This document shows positions 59,715 through 64,000 of a stretch of 64,000 nt of DNA, one piece after another. This DNA comes from a bacterium (GTDB lineage Bacteria > Verrucomicrobiota > Kiritimatiellia > CAIKKV01 > CAITUY01): NCBI GenBank assembly GCA_037128595.1, contig JBAXWB010000026.1, forward strand, positions 16,396 to 80,395. Direction: 5' to 3'. Position numbers and translations under genes: made by a program. Positions within the stretch are counted from its first letter, which is position 1. Each line of letters opens with the position of its first letter. The notes beneath the pieces were generated by a model. The model saw nothing but the letters and a program-made list of their open reading frames with translations. It did not search any database and was not told the DNA's origin.

Positions 59715-60824
59715 ATGGTAAAAATTATGATGGCAACCTATCTGCTCGGAATACAGGCGCTGGCCGAGCCAGCTCTCGATGTCTACTTCGGAACCTATAC
59801 CAAACCCCCTCTTTCCGAAGGGATTTATCACGCCACACTTGATCTGAAAACCGGGACGCTTTCCCCTGCGACTCTCGCCTGCCCGGCAAAGGATCCGACC
59901 TTTCTTGAGATCCACCCCGACCATCAATTCATCTATGCGGTGACGGAACGTAATCCCGGCGCCGTGAGCGCTTTCGCCATCGATCCGGCAACCAAAAAAC
60001 TCACTCTGCTGAACACGTCCCCCACCGGAGGGAAAGGGCCGTGCCATGTGTGTATTTCCAGCGACGGGAATACCCTGCTCGTCGCCAATTATGGCGGCGG
60101 AAGCGTGGCCTCCATTCCCATCAATAAAAATGGCACTCTGGCTGAACCGGCAAGCATCATTCAGCATGCCGGCTCAAGCATCAATCCCAAGCGCCAGAAT
60201 GAGCCGCACGTTCATAGCGTCAATCTCAGCCCGGACAACCGCTTTGCGTATGTGGCCGATCTCGGGCTCGATAAAATCATGATTCACCGGCGCGACGCCA
60301 AAACGAGCCGGCTTCTCCCGAACGAACCGGCGGAGATAAAAATCAAACCCGGAGCGGGCCCACGACACCTCTCGTTTGGCCCCGGCGGCAAATTCGCCTA
60401 TCTTATCAATGAACTTGATAACACCATTATTGCCTTTGCTTATGAACCGAAAACCGGGGGGCTTTCGGAAATTCAAACGATCTCCTCCCTGCCGGAAGGA
60501 TATACGGGCGAAACCACTTGCGCCGAAGTGCGTGTCCATCCCGGCGGAAAATTCCTCTACGGCTCCAATCGCGGCCACGATTCCATCGTCATCTATAAAA
60601 TCAATCCCGACACAGGGCGGCTGACCCTGTTGGGCTTCCAGAATTCAGGGATTAAGAATCCGCGGAATTTCAACATCGACCCGACGGGTCAATATTGCGT
60701 GGTCGCCAACCAGGACGCCAACACGGTCATTGTTTTTCGCATCAACCCGGAATCAGGAATGCTGGCACCCACGGGACAGGCCATCACTATCGGGGCCCCC
60801 GTCTGTGTCCGGTTCATGCCCTGA
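59715..60824 (+). CDS. Lactonase-type seven-bladed beta-propeller protein (6-phosphogluconolactonase-like)
   Basis: About 369 residues from ATG 59715, with a short hydrophobic N-terminus. Repeated blades read VYFGTYTKPPLSEGIYHA, PTFLEIHPDHQFIYAVTE, GKGPCHVCISSDGNTLLVANYGGGSVA, NEPHVHSVNLSPDNRFAYVADLGLDKI and GAGPRHLSFGPGGKFAYLINE. These are typical of the lactonase family that includes YbhE/Pgl. The N-terminal TYLLGIQALA could be a signal peptide, so the enzyme may act in the periplasm on sugar lactones. No pentose phosphate genes are adjacent. Confidence 0.87.
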   Translation: MVKIMMATYLLGIQALAEPALDVYFGTYTKPPLSEGIYHATLDLKTGTLSPATLACPAKDPTFLEIHPDHQFIYAVTERNPGAVSAFAIDPATKKLTLLNTSPTGGKGPCHVCISSDGNTLLVANYGGGSVASIPINKNGTLAEPASIIQHAGSSINPKRQNEPHVHSVNLSPDNRFAYVADLGLDKIMIHRRDAKTSRLLPNEPAEIKIKPGAGPRHLSFGPGGKFAYLINELDNTIIAFAYEPKTGGLSEIQTISSLPEGYTGETTCAEVRVHPGGKFLYGSNRGHDSIVIYKINPDTGRLTLLGFQNSGIKNPRNFNIDPTGQYCVVANQDANTVIVFRINPESGMLAPTGQAITIGAPVCVRFMP

Positions 60825-60901
60825 CATTCTTTCTAGATAACGCAAATATTGGACAGATATAACGAGCACCGGTATAATCATCTGCAACGAGGGGGGGCTG
60901 C

Positions 60902-61183
60902 ATGAGCGAAACGGAAAACGGGCAACTGACGGACGTCAAAAAACAGGCCGCAGCGACCTATGCCGCGGCGACGGCCGCCCACAAGGCGGCGACCGACGTC
61001 TACGATACCGCCACCAGAGCCTATGAGGAAGCGACCAAGGTCTACAGGGCCGCCCGGGCCGCCTACGAAAAGACCTTGAAAACCGGCACCATTGACAGTC
61101 AAACCGACGCCAACGAAGACTACGCCGCCGCCTGTGCGGCCTACGAACAGGCCTGTAGCGCCGCAGGAACAGAACCGGTATAG
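60902..61183 (+). CDS. Small Ala-rich coiled-coil protein
   Basis: A 93-residue protein with GAGGGGGGC upstream. Residues 12-66 are a regular A/T/Y heptad-like helix (TYAAATAAHKAATDVYDTAT, YEEATKVYRAARAAYEK). No cysteine, signal or family motif is recognised except two late Cys. It may be a structural or stress-related coiled coil. A GC-rich terminator follows directly after its stop. Confidence 0.6.
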   Translation: MSETENGQLTDVKKQAAATYAAATAAHKAATDVYDTATRAYEEATKVYRAARAAYEKTLKTGTIDSQTDANEDYAAACAAYEQACSAAGTEPV

Positions 61184-61190
61184 CGCAAGA

Positions 61191-61214
61191 GCCCCCCATG
61201 GGGCCTTTCTCTTT
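61191..61214 (+). terminator. Hairpin terminator after the coiled-coil gene
   Basis: GCCCC (61191-61195), loop CCAT, GGGGC (61200-61204), followed by CTTTCTCTTT. It ends the 59.7-61.2 kb region and marks the border to AT-richer accessory DNA. Confidence 0.65.
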
Positions 61215-61252
61215 AATTCTCAACGCGCAACTCTCGACTCGCAACTCTTTTA

Positions 61253-61438
61253 TCAGGGATTGGCCTCGATCGCGTAGTCCAACGTCACGACGGCTTTGGC
61301 GCTTTTTTCAATGGAAGAGGTGTCGTATTCACCCGAACCGGAGGTTTCAGTGGAGTAACGCTCGGTAATCTGGAATACGCCCTGTTGCGCGGAAATCAGT
61401 GCCCCAATCCGGCCCTTGCTGCCCTTGGCAAGCGCCAC
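61253..61438 (-). pseudogene. Probable remnant of the 3' end of a larger gene
   Basis: A 61-residue frame, ending EKSAKAVVTLDYAIEANP, with protein-like composition but a poor GTG start. Its 5' side stops at about 61440 where the zinc-ribbon repeat gene begins on the other strand. It looks like the tail of a gene whose front was lost when the adjacent DNA was inserted. No family is recognised; it could also be a chance frame. Confidence 0.35.
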
Positions 61439-61738
61439 CGCGCGACGGTATCCGTGGCATGCGTCTGTTGGGCAGTTGGTGCTAAGTGCGTCTTCTGTGG
61501 TGGAAGCATGATAGGCTCCGGCTGTTCAAAAAGTCCCACGAAATATTGTGTGATTATCAATTATGGAAAGTGTAGCTACTGTGGTGGCACTATGGTTGGA
61601 TCAGGATGTAGTAAAAGCCCGACGAAATATTGCGTGGTTCCTTCCGAAAAGGGCAAGTGCAGTTATTGCGGTGGAAGCATGATCGGGTCTGGTTGCTCCA
61701 AAAGTCCGACGAAACATTGCGCCACGGTCCAAATGTAG
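61385..61738 (+). CDS. Triple zinc-knuckle repeat protein
   Basis: A 117-residue frame. From residue 34 there are three near-identical repeats of 28-29 residues, each KCxxCGGSMIGSGCSKSPTKYC: C-X2-C-X8-C-X7-C, a plausible four-Cys zinc site (C35, C38, C47, C55 in the first). Similar CPYCG...SGCSxSPTGKH tails occur at the ends of many unrelated bacterial proteins. The first 33 residues overlap the remnant frame on the other strand and may not be natural, so the gene is probably a truncated or recently formed one. Confidence 0.55.
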   Translation: MRGNQCPNPALAALGKRHRATVSVACVCWAVGAKCVFCGGSMIGSGCSKSPTKYCVIINYGKCSYCGGTMVGSGCSKSPTKYCVVPSEKGKCSYCGGSMIGSGCSKSPTKHCATVQM

Positions 61739-62167
61739 GTCAACAAATTTCCAACATTTCCCGAACATTTATTTTGCAGAAATCAGTGAAATTTCTCGAC
61801 ATATCTTAATAGTACGCTATACTATAGCTAATATTTAGGCAATCATCCAAAAGCATTATTTCAGACTTGAAGTATGGTAATTTAGCCTCGTTTCAGCGAT
61901 TAGACGGGGTATGTTTTCCAAGCATTGCCCACAAACGAAAAAAATAAGAAACCGCCACCAAAGCCCTATACGCGAAATTTTTCCAAATGTAGCGCAGTTT
62001 GGGTAGCTGGCGGGAAATCAGGAGCAGGTGAAGTAATTCGGAATGCTTAGGGCTATTCTGAAATCCTATACAGGGCTTTGGGAATCGTTAACTAGCCTTG
62101 GTGCGGGGAGGACGGGTTTGTTGGCACTGGGAGGAATTTGAAGGCACTTGCTGACCATTAGAGCGGA
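61739..62167. other. AT-rich noncoding stretch with inverted repeat
   Basis: About 430 bp without a convincing gene. It contains a 10-bp perfect inverted repeat, CCAAAGCCCT (61958-61967) with AGGGCTTTGG (62072-62081), and a 7-bp pair AAGCATT (61920-61926) with AATGCTT (62042-62048) interleaved with it. Base composition is clearly more AT-rich than the rest of the window. A noncoding RNA or the end of a mobile element is possible. Confidence 0.4.
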
Positions 62168-62500
62168 TCAAGCACAATGCCCTGCCATGAAGTGACGCTT
62201 GCAATAAATTCCGGTTCCAACACAGACCACAATTACCGGCCCATCATCTGCAGAGTATCTTCGATTTCCTTTGGGCGGTATTCCTAAAAAGTAGTCCCCA
62301 ACTTTTCCACGATACATTTCTCCATTCTTGGTTACGTTCGTGGTGAAACAGTCGAATTTTTTTTCAACCATCCAAGCTATAACATCTTTCATTGCATTTG
62401 ATTTGTGTGACGAGTGCTTCGGTAACGTCTTAATGGCTTCAAGCTGATTGATTAAATGTTGCTGATCCTCTGGCGAAAGCGTTTTAATTTGGTGATCCAT
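62168..62500 (-). CDS. Unrecognised 110-residue protein
   Basis: MDHQIKTLSPEDQQHLINQL at the start looks like a helical regulatory segment; the middle DCFTTNVTKNGEMYRGKVGDYF and DGPVIVVCVGTGIYC are beta-like. No family is recognised. No strong ribosome site is seen upstream. It lies in the AT-rich end of the window and may belong to an accessory element together with the genes at 62702-63975. Confidence 0.45.
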   Translation of the reverse strand: MDHQIKTLSPEDQQHLINQLEAIKTLPKHSSHKSNAMKDVIAWMVEKKFDCFTTNVTKNGEMYRGKVGDYFLGIPPKGNRRYSADDGPVIVVCVGTGIYCKRHFMAGHCA

Positions 62501-62701
62501 GCCAGAGATTTTTCCACAAGTTGGCGCAAGAGTCTATGCAAGCTAGCATTACACTAAAGAATAGATGAGTATAACTGTACTTTTTGAAATGCCTTGCTAT
62601 ACTGCCGAAAATTACCTGAAGAGCGTTACCGAAGCACTGGGATGCCGTTTGGCTCTTCCATTCCAACAGAATTCACAGCGACCTATTGCCAACCATGCGG
62701 G

Positions 62702-62881
62702 TTAAGATTTAGGTAAAAACTTTTTGATGATATGCGCCGTTTTGGAATTTCGGAGAACTCTTTGGGGATATTTTACAATGGGAGGAGGCTTGGTGGACTT
62801 GAGCTTCTTTTTCCGCCTCTCTTCCAAAATCACAGGCAATTCTTCGCTAATCTCGCAATAGTCGTGAAAGTTTATAGTCAT
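62702..62881 (-). CDS. Small basic protein of 59 residues (not recognised)
   Basis: A short frame read directly from the sequence: it starts MTINFHDYCEISEELPVILE, goes through a Lys/Arg-rich stretch (EERRKKKLKS) and ends KFLPKS. AAAGGAC eight bases before the ATG is a fair ribosome site, and the ATG lies 17 bp after the stop of the 62899-63975 gene, so the two would form an operon. Its acidic head and basic centre are typical of small phage or toxin-antitoxin proteins, but no family can be named. Confidence 0.45.
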   Translation of the reverse strand: MTINFHDYCEISEELPVILEERRKKKLKSTKPPPIVKYPQRVLRNSKTAHIIKKFLPKS

Positions 62882-62898
62882 GGGAATTGTCCTTTCAA

Positions 62899-63957
62899 TT
62901 ATTTACCCTCCGGCACACAAATCCCCTCTTTCTTCGAGTTTGCCGTATATTTCCACACCAATAGCTCTGGATGATCCTTGAACAACATGTAGACAATCTT
63001 ATGAACGTTGATGAAATACGTCATCGTCTTCACCTTGGGAATGTACTTTGTGTTACGTGCTTCAAGGATGTAATAACGGCGAAGATCGGTCATAACATCG
63101 TTGCGATATCTTGAACCAGCGACTTTGCCGACCTCAGAGGACTTTATTCCTGCGGTTCCATTCATGCATTGTTCAGGAAGAGTCACTAGCAGGGGGAGAA
63201 TGACCTGTAATATGACTTTGGCGGTCTGCTTAGGGCGACAATACCCCCTGCTTCTCAAATGGCTTACAAGGCGTTCTGGCGTATTCAGTGGAAAAGTAAG
63301 CGAACGGGTGTCTGGCAATCGTGCATTACCCTTGATGGAAGATTTGGCAATATGGTTCTTGAAGTCCTTGATAGCATCATCATTTTTCAAACCGATTTGG
63401 GATTTCTCGTGGCTTACAATTTCCGCAAACTTCTTCACCAATTGTTCGTCAGATGCACCAAATATCCTTCTGCATGTCAGCAAACATGTATGCAAAATCA
63501 GTCTTTGCCCCCTTATTAATCCTCGGGCAGTCACTTCATCAATAAATCGCATACATTCCAAGAAATTCCACTCTAATACAGATACTGTACTATCATTAGT
63601 ATTAACTGCTTTCTTGTATTGTTTCTCTTGTATGGGTGTATATGTCTCTTGAATAGCCTTATGACTACCCGTATTTATCAAATTAATTGATGGAGATTGG
63701 TTAAGATAGATTATTTCAGTCTTGGCAAATACGGGAACGACGTTTTCTACGGATTTTCGACACATATAGGGCAACCGTACCCACTGCGAATAATTGTTGA
63801 ACACGATTTGGTCGAAGGTTTTTGGACTTACTCCAGCACCGTCAAGATAAGCGCATAATTGTTCCTTGATGATGAATTTGTTTGACGCCCAAGTATATCG
63901 ATTATTCTGAGGCACTTTTACCCAATAGTGGATGGATTTATTGCCCCCGCCAGCCAT
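62899..63957 (-). CDS. Unrecognised accessory-region protein
   Basis: A 352-358-residue protein. The ATG at 63957 (MAGGGNKSIHYWVKVPQNN) is preferred; an ATG at 63975 lies inside a perfect palindrome and follows a stop codon in the same frame. Content: a mixed alpha/beta N-terminus, then helical segments (LEWNFLECMRFIDEVTARGLIRGQRL, ECMR and CLLTCRRIF) and a late basic part. No family motif is recognised. Codon use and AT content differ from the rest of the window. The small gene at 62702 follows it. Confidence 0.5.
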   Translation of the reverse strand: MAGGGNKSIHYWVKVPQNNRYTWASNKFIIKEQLCAYLDGAGVSPKTFDQIVFNNYSQWVRLPYMCRKSVENVVPVFAKTEIIYLNQSPSINLINTGSHKAIQETYTPIQEKQYKKAVNTNDSTVSVLEWNFLECMRFIDEVTARGLIRGQRLILHTCLLTCRRIFGASDEQLVKKFAEIVSHEKSQIGLKNDDAIKDFKNHIAKSSIKGNARLPDTRSLTFPLNTPERLVSHLRSRGYCRPKQTAKVILQVILPLLVTLPEQCMNGTAGIKSSEVGKVAGSRYRNDVMTDLRRYYILEARNTKYIPKVKTMTYFINVHKIVYMLFKDHPELLVWKYTANSKKEGICVPEGK

Positions 63958-63993
63958 TAGCCAATGCAACAGCATTGGCTAATGGCTGGCGGG
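63946..63993. repeat. Perfect 22-bp inverted repeat at the right end
   Basis: The 22-bp arm starting CCCGCCAGCC (63946-63967) is repeated inverted at 63972-63993 after the four bases AACA. It overlaps the 5' region of the 62899-63957 gene. A related sequence, AGCTGGCGGGAAATC, occurs once more at about 62005-62019. It could be a mobile-element end, a hairpin regulatory site, or a fold-back assembly artefact. Confidence 0.75.
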
Positions 63994-64000
63994 AATCTTC

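Noticed and set aside
62484..62666. 60-residue minus frame in the AT-rich end
   Set aside because: It overlaps the 110-residue gene and the Cys/His/Trp-rich composition is chance-like; no ribosome site.

Overview
The window looks like a chromosomal segment of a moderately GC-rich, probably anaerobic Gram-negative bacterium. It carries outer-membrane logic (LptF/G-family permease, Wzm/Wzt-type O-antigen exporter, ArnT-like transferase), menaquinone synthesis by the futalosine route, LarB/LarC for the nickel-pincer cofactor, several radical SAM enzymes and a complete gap-pgk-tpiA-secG run. The protein flavour (four-helix-bundle protein with a C4 zinc finger, SOUL protein, many gene fusions) fits the PVC superphylum (Verrucomicrobiota, Kiritimatiellota or Lentisphaerota), but this is an inference from style; no rRNA gene is present to settle it.

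Layout. 1-8.8 kb: a plus-strand futalosine/menaquinone operon in which three of the five pathway genes are fusions (nucleosidase-prenyltransferase, MenG-MqnA, MqnE-MqnC), with a four-helix-bundle gene and a SOUL gene inserted, followed by larB-larC (8.8-10.8 kb). 10.8-12.4 kb: nadK and tlyA (minus). 12.4-18.9 kb: two SPFH/band-7 proteins with triple N-terminal repeats, a PAP2-ArnT fusion and a DedA/VTT protein (plus). 18.9-29.4 kb: mainly minus-strand genes for an LptG-like permease, MerR-like protein, cyclotransferase-like protein, Ser/Thr kinase, secreted protein, RNase R, OppC/OppB-like permeases and an orphan NtrC regulator. 29.5-33.4 kb: ridA and two tandem paralogous membrane-anchored metallophosphoesterases (plus). 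33.4-45.1 kb: minus-strand ruvX, coaX, nadC, wzt, wzm, hydrolase, CoA-acylating aldehyde dehydrogenase, peptide-binding protein, secG, tpiA, pgk, gap. 45.3-49.1 kb: small proteins, pcm, ruvB, radical SAM protein and ferredoxin. 49.3-55.4 kb: TauE/SafE permease and an AmmeMemoRadiSam locus whose components carry export signals. 55.6-61.2 kb: ankyrin protein behind a sigma-54-like promoter, a frame-broken NtrC regulator, a transglutaminase-like protein, tpx, a lactonase and small proteins. 61.2-64 kb: visibly AT-richer accessory DNA with unrecognised genes and a perfect palindrome.

The most unusual items are (i) the fusion-rich futalosine operon, (ii) an apparently exported AmmeMemoRadiSam system with a membrane spermidine-synthase-like partner, (iii) three copies of a multi-hairpin dispersed repeat of about 90 bp (31.7, 49.2 and 50.3 kb), (iv) an NtrC gene broken at a C8 tract with an Asn in place of the receiver phospho-Asp, next to a sigma-54-type promoter, and (v) the paired SPFH proteins with three tandem approximately 50-residue repeats. 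No tRNA, rRNA, CRISPR array or complete transposon was seen.
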